Shown here in pieces: positions 17,507-27,100 of a stretch of DNA of 64,000 nucleotides. This DNA is from Ignavibacteria bacterium (GTDB taxonomy: Bacteria > Bacteroidota > Ignavibacteria > Tepidaquicellales > Tepidaquicellaceae). Made by a program: the position numbers and the translations under genes. The notes under the pieces were generated by a model, which worked only from the letters and a program-made list of their open reading frames with translations, was not told where the DNA came from and did no database searches. The stretch is taken from NCBI GenBank assembly GCA_016716125.1, contig JADJWZ010000007.1, positions 62,001-126,000 of the forward strand, in the 5' to 3' direction. Each line of letters opens with the position of its first letter. Position 1 is the stretch's first letter.

Positions 17507-17947
17507 ATGATTAAAATATTAACGATACTTTCATTCTCTGCATTAATACTGACTGCATGCGGAAGTGATGAGAATAAATCACAGACAGAAAAATCAGAAA
17601 CCGGAAATACTGTAAATACAGAAACTAACTCAAGCCAAAATAAACCTGCCGATGATGATCCGCTTGCAATTAAAGGCGAAGTTATTGAAATAGACATTCC
17701 TACTGTACAGTGCGGGACATGTAAAAAAAATATCGAGAAAGCCCTTAATAAAATTGACGGCATCCATACAGTCAACATTAACATTAAATCAAAAAGATGT
17801 CTTGTTGATTTTGATAACACCAAAACAAATCTATCTTCAATTGAAGGCGCAATTGTTTCAGCAGGATATCAGGCAAACGATAAGCCAGCTGATAAAGAGG
17901 CGTATGATAAGCTGGATGACTGCTGTAAGATAGGAGGACACGACTGA
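17507..17947 (+). CDS. Lipoprotein with heavy-metal-associated (HMA) domain
   Basis: The 146-residue product has a lipoprotein signal (MIKILTILSFSALILTAC, lipobox LTAC with the lipid Cys at 18), then a Lys/Asn/Thr/Gln-rich linker to about 60. Residues about 62-130 form an HMA ferredoxin-like fold: VQCGTCKKNIEKALNKIDGI, with the metal-binding CxxC pair, then VNINIKSKRCLVDF and IEGAIVSAGYQA. The C terminus adds DDCCKIGGHD, more possible metal ligands. The fold binds soft metals such as Cu+, Zn2+ or Hg2+ in chaperones and P-type ATPases. A membrane-anchored version just upstream of the cytochrome oxidase cluster may handle copper for it, which is inference from location. Confidence 0.8.
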   Translation: MIKILTILSFSALILTACGSDENKSQTEKSETGNTVNTETNSSQNKPADDDPLAIKGEVIEIDIPTVQCGTCKKNIEKALNKIDGIHTVNINIKSKRCLVDFDNTKTNLSSIEGAIVSAGYQANDKPADKEAYDKLDDCCKIGGHD

Positions 17948-17948
17948 A

Positions 17949-17982
17949 CAATTATCAATTATCAATTATCAATTATCAATTA
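17949..17982. repeat. Heptanucleotide tandem repeat CAATTAT, 4.9 copies
   Basis: Perfect CAATTAT units start right after the stop of the HMA lipoprotein gene. The unit resembles the heptamers at 206-240 and 28773-28835, which also keep an AATT core every 7 bases. Confidence 0.85.
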
Positions 17983-18013
17983 AGAATTTTTACACTTGTT
18001 CCCAATTTCCCCA

Positions 18014-18049
18014 CGTCAGAGTCTTCGGTGCTCTTCCGTGACTCTGACG
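18014..18049. repeat. Perfect 10-bp inverted repeat (hairpin)
   Basis: CGTCAGAGTC (18014-18023) pairs with GACTCTGACG (18040-18049) around a 16-base loop. No T run follows, so it is a poor intrinsic terminator. The right arm and following AGTACAG resemble 6123-6141. Confidence 0.6.
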
Positions 18050-18197
18050 AAAGTACAGTTTCCTCTTACAATAGGTTAAAAATTTTTTCGAATTAATTTA
18101 ATTTTTGGATTTTAATTCCGGCAAATACTTTAATAAAAATTCTAAAATTCCTCTCAAAGAGTATAAATAAGTCATAGAAAACAAATAAGATATTCTT

Positions 18198-18205
18198 TAT
18201 ATTTG
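18198..18205 (+). promoter_or_regulatory. Possible -7 promoter box (TATATTTG) for the ACIII operon
   Basis: TATATTTG matches the Bacteroidetes TAnnTTTG box and ends about 26 bases before the actA start codon. No clear -33 TTTG is seen about 20 bases upstream. Confidence 0.4.
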
Positions 18206-18231
18206 CTACATTATTTTCCAAATAATTATTA

Positions 18232-18819
18232 ATGAAAAATTTCTTAATCGATTACAACCTCAAGGTACGCTTACCAATTCTTATCTTTGTCGTCTTAGCG
18301 GTTTTTGTCATTACTTATTATATGTCTTATGCAGAAAGAGTAGGCGTGGGACATATGCCGATACAGCCGATAAATTATTCCCATAAGCTGCATGCAGGCG
18401 ATATGAAAATAGACTGCAGATATTGTCACAGCGATGTCGAGTCTTCCAGCAAAGCTAACGTTCCTTCGGCAAAGGTCTGTATGAATTGCCATACGATCGC
18501 CAGAATAGACAGACCGGAGATAATCAAGCTTAACGATTATTACACAAGAGGAATCCCGATAGAATGGAACCGCGTTCATCAGCTTCCTGACTTTGCATAT
18601 TTCAATCACAGCGTACACGTAAATAAAGGCATGGACTGTTCGAACTGTCACGGCGATGTCGCCAATATGGAAGTGGTGGAGCAGGTGAAAGATTTTTCGA
18701 TGAAAGCGTGTCTCGATTGTCACAGAAATCCTGAAACAACAATAAAAAATATTATTCCCGGCAAGGATAGACAGTTAATAAACAAAGGTCCGACGAACTG
18801 TTCTACCTGCCACAGATAA
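18232..18819 (+). CDS. actA: ACIII subunit ActA, membrane-anchored pentaheme cytochrome c
   Basis: The 195-residue product has one N-terminal membrane segment (LPILIFVVLAVFVITYY, about 14-30) and five CxxCH motifs: CRYCH at 62, CMNCH at 83, CSNCH at 136, CLDCH at 160 and CSTCH at 190, matching the five-heme ActA of alternative complex III. ACIII is a menaquinol:cytochrome c (or oxidase) oxidoreductase that replaces the bc1 complex. ActA forms the periplasmic heme wire that passes electrons on. It is the first gene of a long plus-strand cluster, 12 bases ahead of a small TAT-like gene and with actB following. Confidence 0.9.
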   Translation: MKNFLIDYNLKVRLPILIFVVLAVFVITYYMSYAERVGVGHMPIQPINYSHKLHAGDMKIDCRYCHSDVESSSKANVPSAKVCMNCHTIARIDRPEIIKLNDYYTRGIPIEWNRVHQLPDFAYFNHSVHVNKGMDCSNCHGDVANMEVVEQVKDFSMKACLDCHRNPETTIKNIIPGKDRQLINKGPTNCSTCHR

Positions 18820-18831
18820 TTAAAAATTTTA

Positions 18832-19068
18832 ATGAAAAAAACTTTACAGGTTAACAAAACAAACAACGGCTCCGGTACATCACCGGAAAAATTCAGCAGA
18901 AAAAAATTCTTCAAATTTACCGGACTTGCAGCTGCCGGCATGGCGGCAGTGACAATTATTCCGTTCGGTATATTCAGATCTAAATCTACTAAACCGGCTG
19001 CGAAAATTAATATAGAACCGAATCCATATGCTGTCGGCAGAAAGTCCGGAAAATCTAACAGTATATAG
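18832..19068 (+). CDS. Small TAT-like membrane protein between actA and actB
   Basis: I do not recognise this 78-residue protein. Its centre reads SRKKFFKFTGLAAAGMAAVT, resembling a twin-arginine signal with KK or RK in place of RR, followed by a hydrophobic Ala/Gly stretch and a short polar tail rich in Lys and Ser. It is 12 bases after actA and about 65 bases before actB, so it is probably part of the operon. The next protein, ActB, also has a SRRKF signal. It could be a small ACIII subunit or the remains of a TAT signal-bearing protein. No function is supported. Confidence 0.6.
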   Translation: MKKTLQVNKTNNGSGTSPEKFSRKKFFKFTGLAAAGMAAVTIIPFGIFRSKSTKPAAKINIEPNPYAVGRKSGKSNSI

Positions 19069-19120
19069 TTGTGTCTGACAGTTTCTTACAGTGTCTAAAA
19101 GAATCTAATAATATCTAAAA
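19051..19120. repeat. Degenerate 10-base tandem repeat with TCT core
   Basis: Units of exactly 10 bases recur in phase: AAATCTAACA (19051), one degenerate unit, GTGTCTGACA (19071), GTTTCTTACA, GTGTCTAAAA, GAATCTAATA and ATATCTAAAA (19111). The array covers the end of the small ORF and the gap before actB. Confidence 0.6.
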
Positions 19121-19133
19121 AAAGATTTACATA

Positions 19134-22100
19134 ATGGATAAAAAATTTATTGATATAAGCGGAAAAATTCTAGAAGACGGGGCGGAGCAATCCCCGGAAA
19201 CAGTATTGATACCGCCGTCTAAAAGCGAAGAGCCGCAGGAATTAAATTACTGGAGGAGTTTCAGGGAACTGTACAACGATCCTACTTTCAGGAAAGAAAA
19301 AAATTCCGAGTTTACTCCCGCGCAGCTTGAAAAGCCTGACCTCAGCACATTCTCAAAAGTATCGAGAAGGAAATTCCTTGCATTGATGAGCGCGTCTGCT
19401 GCAGTTGCTGCTACGGGCTGTTCCAATTACAGGGACAAAGGCGTGATAATTCCCTACAACAAAAAACCTGAATCTGTTACTATCGGTAATCCGACTTATT
19501 ACGCATCGACATGCACAGGCTGTTCATCCGCCTGCGGTGTGCTGATAAAGACAATGGAAGGAAGACCAATCAAAGTAGACGGCAATCCCGATCATCCTGT
19601 CAGCAAAGGAAAGATCTGCGCTATCGGACAGGCAAGCGTTATGAATCTTTATGATCCCGAAAGGCTGAAGAATCCTGTAGAGAGAATTAACAGAGTAAGC
19701 CCGAATGATATTCAATGGAAAGACGCGGATACAAAGATCATTGCAGAACTCAAAAGCGCTGCATCTTCAGGCAAAGAAATTTCAGTAATCACTCATACAA
19801 TAAATTCACCATCGCTCAAAAAATTATTAGACGAGTTTGTAAAAACATATCCAACTGCTAAAATTTATTCCTATGAATTATTTGATGACTCGGCGAGAAA
19901 CAGCGCATGGGAAAAATCTTACGGCGCAAAAAAATATCCGCTAATAAGCTGGGATAAAGCGAACATAATACTTTCTCTCGAATCCGATTTCCTCGGAAAT
20001 GACGGAAACAAAGTAGAGACGTCGAGACTGTTTGCTCAGAGACGAGATGCGGAAAGTTCAAAGGAATTTAACAGATTATATGCAGTCGAAGGAAACACAT
20101 CTGTAACAGGTTTGAATGCTGATTACAGAATGATATTAAAGACAGACGCTATCGAAGAGTTTGTGATGTGTCTTTTGAATGAACTAATGTCTAAGGAAAA
20201 AATTTCATCATATTCCTCCGACAGCGGAATAACTTCAAAGCTTCAGCAGTATGACCTTAATGCGTTTGCATCGAAGCATAAAATGCCTGCGAATGTTATC
20301 TCACATCTTGTATCGGATCTTAAAAAAAATCAGGGAGCTTCATTTGTATCAGCGGGTTCGATGCTTCCCGAGTCGACGCATATTGCAGTGAATCTTCTCA
20401 ATGAAGTTCTCGGCAATTCTGCAATGTATATAAAAGACGTTTCGTCAGTAACGCTTATGCCGCTCAGCACGGCAGCGGAATTAGAGACGCTTGTAGCAAA
20501 TCTTAATTCAGGTAAAACTGATGTTGTAATTCATTATGATACAAACCCTGTTTACCATTTTCCTCCGGATCTCGGATACACTGACGCTGTGAAAAAAGCA
20601 AAGACAATTATTTCATTAGCGGAATCAATAAATGAATCTACAGAGACAGGAAGTTTTGTGCTGCCTGTAAATTCAATGTTCGAATCATGGGGCGATTATC
20701 AGACACGAAATAATTTTTACAGTCTGCAGCAGCCGGTCATTTCACCGATCTATAATACGAGACAGAAGGAAGATATACTGCTGACATGGATCAGCGGAAT
20801 GCCGGAATCTTTCAACAGCGATAATTATCATAAGTATGTAATGGATAACTGGAAAGCAAGTGTACTTACTTCAGCCGGCACGGATAATGATTTTTCCAGA
20901 GCGTGGTATGCGGGACTCAATGACGGAGTGGTAAAAGTATCAGGCGGCAGCAGACAAAGCGCAGCCGTAGAAAATACCGGCGCAGGTAGTTCAGATACAA
21001 CTAAAACAAATGTAACAGCTCCTGTTACAATAGCATCATCGGTTTTCAATCCATCTGCATTTTTATCAAATACAAATCAGATGGCTACAGGCGAGGGTTA
21101 TTCTCTTTTATTATTAAAGAGCGGATCACTCGGAGACGGAAGATTTGCGAATAACGGCTGGCTGCAGGAACTCCCGAAATCAATTTCGAGAACCGTGTGG
21201 GATAACTTTGCGGCAATATCCGTGCAGACTGCTGCAGCGCTCGGACTTGAATCCAATGATAACGTCAGCATTACGACCTCCGGGGGCAAGCTGGAAATTC
21301 CGGTATTCGTACAGCCGGGAATGGCTGAAGGCGTTATTGCTATTGAGCTGGGTTACGGCAGAAAAGTCTGCGGTACTGTAGGAGCTGATGTCGGATTCAA
21401 TGCAAACGTCCTGATGTCAAAAAATCCCAAAATGAGCAGATGGTTTTATAATGATGCAAAGATAGAAAAGTCTTCAGGCGTCTATGAGATCGCCTGCATG
21501 CAGGATCAGTATCCGATGGAAGAGCCGCTTTATAAAGACATTCAGTACAGAAGAGAGATCATACAGGAAGGCACTTATCTGCAGTATAAGGAGAATCCGG
21601 ATTTTCTGAATGACAGGAAGACGAAATATTCAGAAGAGGAAACCGAGAAGCTGAAAGTAGGAAGCATAAACGAGCAGTACAAACATACCGGCACAAAATG
21701 GGGAATGGTCATTGATCTGAACAAGTGTACAGGATGCAATGAATGCGTAGCGGCATGTAATGTCGAAAATAATATTCCCGTAGTCGGTAAAGATCAGGCG
21801 AATAAGAGAAGGGCGATGCAGTGGATAAGGATTGACAGATATTATTCCGGCACGCCGGAAACGCCGAAAGCGAGCTTTCAGCCGATGCTGTGTCAGCACT
21901 GCGATTTCGCGCCGTGCGAAAATGTTTGTCCGGTAGCGGCGACCACTCACAGCGCAGACGGAATAAACGGAATGGCTTATAACAGATGCGTCGGTACGAG
22001 ATACTGTTCGAATAACTGTCCTTACAAAGTCAGAAGATTCAATTACTTTAATTTCCGGGATCACTTCCGCGACGGAATACAGGAAGAAGAATCATTCACC

Positions 22101-22433
22101 CTAATGATGAATCCTGATGTAACTGTAAGATCCAGAGGCGTGATGGAAAAATGCACATTCTGTCTGCAGAGGATCATGGAAGAGAGACAGGTTGCAATTC
22201 AGGAAAACAGGATGGTAAAGGGATCGAATGTAAAGACAGCATGTCAGGAAGCGTGCAATACGGATGCGATCTATTTTGGTGATCAGAACGATAAGGAATC
22301 TGATATTTACAGACTTAACAATAGTAAACTGGCATATACCGTGCTTGATATAATTAAGGTGAAGCCTAATGTTACATATCTGGCTAAGCTTAGAAATGTA
22401 TATGAAACGGAAGCGGAACCGGTTGGACATTGA
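19134..22433 (+). CDS. actB: ACIII subunit ActB, iron-sulfur oxidoreductase (molybdopterin-like plus ferredoxin domains)
   Basis: The 1099-residue protein is the large peripheral ACIII subunit. A twin-arginine signal (SRRKFLALMSASAA, RR at 78-79) precedes a possible lipobox ending at Cys 96 (AATGC). The molybdopterin oxidoreductase-like part follows (about 120-800) and keeps a CTGCSSAC motif (Cys 127, 130, 134) plus a later Cys in SKGKICAIG for a [4Fe-4S] cluster, although ACIII members carry no molybdenum. The C-terminal part (about 855-1080) holds ferredoxin-type Cys sets: CTGCNECVAAC, CQHCDFAPCENVCP, CVGTRYCSNNCPY and CTFCLQ with ACQEAC. The chain of clusters carries electrons between ActC and the hemes. 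It is exported folded by TAT. A block of unrelated genes separates it from actC. Confidence 0.93.
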   Translation: MDKKFIDISGKILEDGAEQSPETVLIPPSKSEEPQELNYWRSFRELYNDPTFRKEKNSEFTPAQLEKPDLSTFSKVSRRKFLALMSASAAVAATGCSNYRDKGVIIPYNKKPESVTIGNPTYYASTCTGCSSACGVLIKTMEGRPIKVDGNPDHPVSKGKICAIGQASVMNLYDPERLKNPVERINRVSPNDIQWKDADTKIIAELKSAASSGKEISVITHTINSPSLKKLLDEFVKTYPTAKIYSYELFDDSARNSAWEKSYGAKKYPLISWDKANIILSLESDFLGNDGNKVETSRLFAQRRDAESSKEFNRLYAVEGNTSVTGLNADYRMILKTDAIEEFVMCLLNELMSKEKISSYSSDSGITSKLQQYDLNAFASKHKMPANVISHLVSDLKKNQGASFVSAGSMLPESTHIAVNLLNEVLGNSAMYIKDVSSVTLMPLSTAAELETLVANLNSGKTDVVIHYDTNPVYHFPPDLGYTDAVKKAKTIISLAESINESTETGSFVLPVNSMFESWGDYQTRNNFYSLQQPVISPIYNTRQKEDILLTWISGMPESFNSDNYHKYVMDNWKASVLTSAGTDNDFSRAWYAGLNDGVVKVSGGSRQSAAVENTGAGSSDTTKTNVTAPVTIASSVFNPSAFLSNTNQMATGEGYSLLLLKSGSLGDGRFANNGWLQELPKSISRTVWDNFAAISVQTAAALGLESNDNVSITTSGGKLEIPVFVQPGMAEGVIAIELGYGRKVCGTVGADVGFNANVLMSKNPKMSRWFYNDAKIEKSSGVYEIACMQDQYPMEEPLYKDIQYRREIIQEGTYLQYKENPDFLNDRKTKYSEEETEKLKVGSINEQYKHTGTKWGMVIDLNKCTGCNECVAACNVENNIPVVGKDQANKRRAMQWIRIDRYYSGTPETPKASFQPMLCQHCDFAPCENVCPVAATTHSADGINGMAYNRCVGTRYCSNNCPYKVRRFNYFNFRDHFRDGIQEEESFTLMMNPDVTVRSRGVMEKCTFCLQRIMEERQVAIQENRMVKGSNVKTACQEACNTDAIYFGDQNDKESDIYRLNNSKLAYTVLDIIKVKPNVTYLAKLRNVYETEAEPVGH

Positions 22434-22457
22434 TAGTTGAAGAATCAGATTTAGATA

Positions 22458-22718
22458 ATGAATAGTATTGAAATAGGCATTCACGAGTTTTGCTCTTATA
22501 TAAATGACATTGTCATCGAAGACAGCGCAGTCGTTATAGTACCAAATAATTACAATTTACATATTAGAGGAAATACGACTTCTTTAATTATGAATCCGGG
22601 ATCGATGATGATGTTTGGTGAGAACTCGGGAATTGTATGCGACAGCGGAGCGAAGGTGATGTGTGAAGATACTGAGAGTGACGAAGAGTGTGAAGGAAAA
22701 AATTTTACTAATTTATGA
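22458..22718 (+). pseudogene. Truncated duplicate of part of the downstream beta-helix gene
   Basis: This 86-residue ORF has no signal peptide and no complete domain. Its core (HIRGNTTSLIMNPGSMMMF then GENSGIVCDSGAKV) matches residues about 410-450 of the 1047-residue protein encoded at 24160-27303, and the DNA of about 22474-22662 is clearly similar to 25297-25508, with one internal gap of roughly 24 bases. It is most simply a leftover fragment of a duplication. It overlaps the next gene by 4 bases (ATGA), so translation coupling is possible. Confidence 0.7.
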
Positions 22719-24160
22719 GAAGGTTTTTTTTAATATTGGTTTTTTTGGAATTGGTGGGGCAGGCGGGCATTGTGCAGGCGCAGTCAATTACTTGGGAGAA
22801 ACGTTACGATAATCCTGGGACTATTTGGGATGGAATAAATTCTATTTGTGAATCAGATTCCGGAAATTTCTTTTTAGTTGGATATACTTTGATCCCAACT
22901 CCTACAAATCATTATAAAATATGGGTTATTAAAATTGATTCTTATGGTGATACATTGTGGAAGAAAGCAATTGGAAGGGATGGAAGTATAGGATATTCTA
23001 TAGTATCATCCGGAGATGGAGGTTGTGTAATTACCGGTAGATCTAATGAAGCATTCACAATAAAAATTGACAGAAACGGTAATATTGTATGGGAGAAATA
23101 TTATGGAGTTACAAATATTCATAGTAACAAAATAATTGAAACATCTGATAGAGGATACATTGTATGTGGAAAATATGATCTTCAAAATGGTTTTATTTTA
23201 AAGATAGATTCTATAGGTAATTATGAATGGTCAAAAATCTTAAATTCAAATTATCAAAAAGAATTTTTTGATATTTCTGAAAATTTTAATAAAGAATATA
23301 CAGCTTGCGGGTATATTAAATCAAATTCACAGGATACTAGCAAAGGTGTTTTAACCAAAATTGATAGAAATGGTAAAATAATTTGGGAGCAGAATTATAT
23401 TATACAAAATATTGGAACAATTTTCTTGAAATTACAAGAAACAAATGAAAATTATTTTATTGCCGGAGAAATTGGAAACACTGTAACTGCAATTAAAGAA
23501 TGTTTTATAGTTAAAATTAACAAATTTGGAAAATTGAGGGAATACAATATTTTAAATACAAATAGAAATGAGTATTTAGGTGATTTTAAATTTATTAATG
23601 AAAATAAGTTTGTTTTATCAATTGCAAGAGATTCAGGAATTATTGCATTAAAAGGAAAAGCATTGATAATTGATTCTTCTGCTAAAATCATTCATCAAAA
23701 AATATTCCCAACTACAGATTTTATAGAATTCAGATCTATTTTACCATTAACAAATGGAGATATTATTTTTTCCGGAATAGCCGGGTTCAATATTCCGGGA
23801 GCAGATGATATTGGATATGCAATCAGAACAGATAGTACATTGAATTTTAAACCAATCAATGTCTCAAATAATACTCTGAGTATTCCAGAAGATTATATTT
23901 TATATCAAAATTATCCAAATCCATTTAACCCAAATACAACTATTATATATGAATTAAAGAAAAAAACTGAGTATGTAATAAACTTATATGATATTTCAGG
24001 AAAAATAATTACCACTCTAACTTCAGGAGTTAAGACTCCAGGTAATTACGAAGTGAAATTAAATACAAAAGAACTTGGATTATCATCTGGTGTATATTTT
24101 GTTAATTTTATTACTTCAACTGGAGAAACTAAAATTATTAAAATTACTTTACTAAAATAA
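22715..24160 (+). CDS. Repeat (beta-propeller-like) protein with T9SS sorting domain
   Basis: The 481-residue product has a signal peptide (MRRFFLILVFLELVGQAGIVQAQ). The body holds recurring blades of the form KIDRNGNIVWEKYYG, KIDSIGNYEWSKI, KIDRNGKIIWEQNY and KIDSYGDTLWKKAIG, a pattern typical of propeller-like proteins with PQQ- or delta-60-like repeats. The end (about 400 on) is a T9SS sorting domain (LYQNYPNPFNPNT ... IIKITLLK). It starts on ATGA overlapping the fragment upstream and its TAATG overlaps the next gene, so the three are coupled. The DNA is markedly AT-richer than the flanking actB and actC genes, a sign of a different origin. Passenger function unknown. Confidence 0.8.
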   Translation: MRRFFLILVFLELVGQAGIVQAQSITWEKRYDNPGTIWDGINSICESDSGNFFLVGYTLIPTPTNHYKIWVIKIDSYGDTLWKKAIGRDGSIGYSIVSSGDGGCVITGRSNEAFTIKIDRNGNIVWEKYYGVTNIHSNKIIETSDRGYIVCGKYDLQNGFILKIDSIGNYEWSKILNSNYQKEFFDISENFNKEYTACGYIKSNSQDTSKGVLTKIDRNGKIIWEQNYIIQNIGTIFLKLQETNENYFIAGEIGNTVTAIKECFIVKINKFGKLREYNILNTNRNEYLGDFKFINENKFVLSIARDSGIIALKGKALIIDSSAKIIHQKIFPTTDFIEFRSILPLTNGDIIFSGIAGFNIPGADDIGYAIRTDSTLNFKPINVSNNTLSIPEDYILYQNYPNPFNPNTTIIYELKKKTEYVINLYDISGKIITTLTSGVKTPGNYEVKLNTKELGLSSGVYFVNFITSTGETKIIKITLLK

Positions 24161-27100
24161 TGTTAAAGAAAATATTTTTATTAAAATTCAATATCTTTAC
24201 TATCTTTATTCTTCTTGTAAATGAATCATATTCTCAAGAAGAATTATTAACTCATGAAGTTTTAATTTATAACAGATCAAGTAACAATATAACAATATCT
24301 GTAAATATATTTCCTGTAAGTTGTGTCTTTAATGGGAATAGAGTTAATGGTTACAGATATGATCTTCGTGCAGAAAATAATTTTGTCAATTTGTTTGATT
24401 ATATTAATGGTAGAAATACTTTCCAAGATATTTTTTATTTAAGAAATATACCAAATGATAATTTCTTAAGTTTAAATACAGATCAAGATATTACAACAAA
24501 TGGGACAAAAGCTTCTGTTGGATTTGGAGTTTATAAATTTGAGATTAGAGATTCAACAACATCATCTTTAATCGATACATTTACTGTAGAATGGGATTGG
24601 GGTTATCCATTTATTGATCCTGTTTATTTAACTCGATGGTCAGCTGATCTTAGTATTAATTATTATGATGATAATGAAAATCCCAGAATATATTTCGATT
24701 GGTCAGGAGCAACAAGAGAATATCCTATAAGCTATGTAAATAATAAAATAGTTGCTTGGGACCAGCAATATGTTTTAATTACTCCACAACCACCATTAGA
24801 CAGTGTAAGACGCTTAAGACCTAAAGAGTTTGGTAATTTTATTCTGGATACAGTTAATAATAATACATTTAATGTTTTCCCACAAGACTCAAGAAAAGAT
24901 TGCGGTATAGAAAACCAAAATTTTGATGACAACAGGAGCGGAATGCTAACTTCAAATCTGACAATAAATAAAAATATTACTACCCGAGATACATTAATAG
25001 ACGAGCCAACAAACATTGTCATTACAAAAAAAGCAGCGCTTAAAATTAATTCGAATAAAATTTTTGATATGATAACTCCGATTAGCAGTTATAATAATCT
25101 GATAGTCGAAGACACGGCATATCTTGTATTGTATAGCTCTGCAAAGATCAATGTCTTTTCTCCAAACAAAATAACTTTAAAAAATAAAAGCAATCTGACT
25201 ATGCATAATAACGCTGAAATCATAATTAAAAATGGCGGAGTTTTGTGCAACGAAGGCGGAATTATCAGAGGTCCGGGAAAGATCACTTATGATTCAGGCG
25301 TACATGTATTATGCAGTGATATTGTAAATGACTTCGCAGTCAGAGACAGCGCAAAGATTATCCTCGAAGACAACGCAGTCTTGATCCTTCCGGATGATTA
25401 TACTCTTCATCTGAGAGGAAATACGACTTCTTTGATAATGAAACCGGGATCGAAGATGATGTTCGGTGAGAACTCCGGAATTGTCTGCGACAGCGGGGCG
25501 AAGGTTATAGCGAATAATGCGGTCTTTACTTCCGCCGACTCTACAAAAAAATGGAATGGTATTTCTTTAAAGCACCGCTCGCAGGATACAATAAAAAACT
25601 GCGTAATTAAAAACGCGGACTTCGGCATAAATATTATGAATAAAAATGATGACGAAGAAACTGAAATTCCTTATTCGACGGAAATCTCCGGCTGCTCTTT
25701 TATCAATCAGACAAGTCATGTTTTGAATAACGGAATTTATGCAGCGGGAAGCAGTAAATTATTAATTTTAAATAATACAATTTCTTCAAACATACTGACA
25801 AAAGGTTTTCATCACGGAATTTACGCTGAGCTTTGCGACGGAGGATATTTTATCATAATTGGAAATACAATCAGCAATTCAGGAAACGGAATGACAATAT
25901 TCAGCAGCTCTCCGTTCGTTTCTAAAAACACAGTAAACGGTAATCAATATTCTGAATCAGGAATTTTTATAAGTGATTCATACGGTAAGTTTGAATATAA
26001 TATCATAAATGATTTTTATTATACTTATTACTCTTTACTGTCTTCGCCCGACCTGTTGAAAAATGTTTTTAACAGTTCATATTATGACAATATCTGTCTT
26101 TCATACTCATCGGTTCCAAACATGCATCCCGTAATATCAGGCGGCTCCACATACTGGATCTCCGGCGATAATCATTTTACAGGCTCGCCTTCAAACGCGG
26201 GAATTTTCTTTGAAGACGAATCCTATCCGAATATGGCTTTCGGTTATAACAGATTTACTTTAACAAATAACGATTATTATATAAACGGAACGAATCCGAC
26301 CGGTTCCGATACTTTTGATGTAAGGGAAAATTACTGGGGAACCCTTTCTCCGGATCAATATAAAATTAATATAGAAAATTCAGAAGGGTTACTCTTTAAT
26401 CCGTTTGATGATAATTCTTCCGAACAGAGAGCCGTAAACAATTACACTCTATACGACATTGGATTCGGATTATATGATACTGTATTCTTTCAGGAATCAG
26501 ATGATCCCGGCATAGCGCAGGAGCTTTATCTGGAAGCTTATCAGAAAGAACATTCGGGAGAGTATCAGGAAGCGATAGAAATTTACAAGGAAATAATTTC
26601 TGATTACCCGGATAATACAGGCAGCTCGTTTGCAGTTTCGAGTTTATCCAGATTATTTAATTGTTATGAGAAAAAAACCTCAACGGTTTCAGAATACGGC
26701 GCGCTTCAAAATTATTATTTGGAAATATTTAATGATACTTCATACAGTGAGTCACACAGAAACCTCTCGGAAGATTTCATAATAAAGACAAAAGTGAAAC
26801 AGAATAATATTGAAGAAGCGATAAGCGATTACAATGCAATATATCTGAATAACATAAACACATCTAAAGGAATGCATGCGCTTATAAATAAAGAAATACT
26901 TTCTGCAGGGGAGGGAGATAATTTTACAGGCGGTACGGGAATTGAAAATCTGGAATGGAAACAGACAAGAATAAACGGGATTTTAAGCGCTCTGATAAAT
27001 AAGAGGTTTAACATCTTATCAAAAATAAATACTCAGCCTGAAAGTTTTGTATTGTCACAGAACTATCCTAATCCATTCAATCCTGTAACAAAGATTACAT

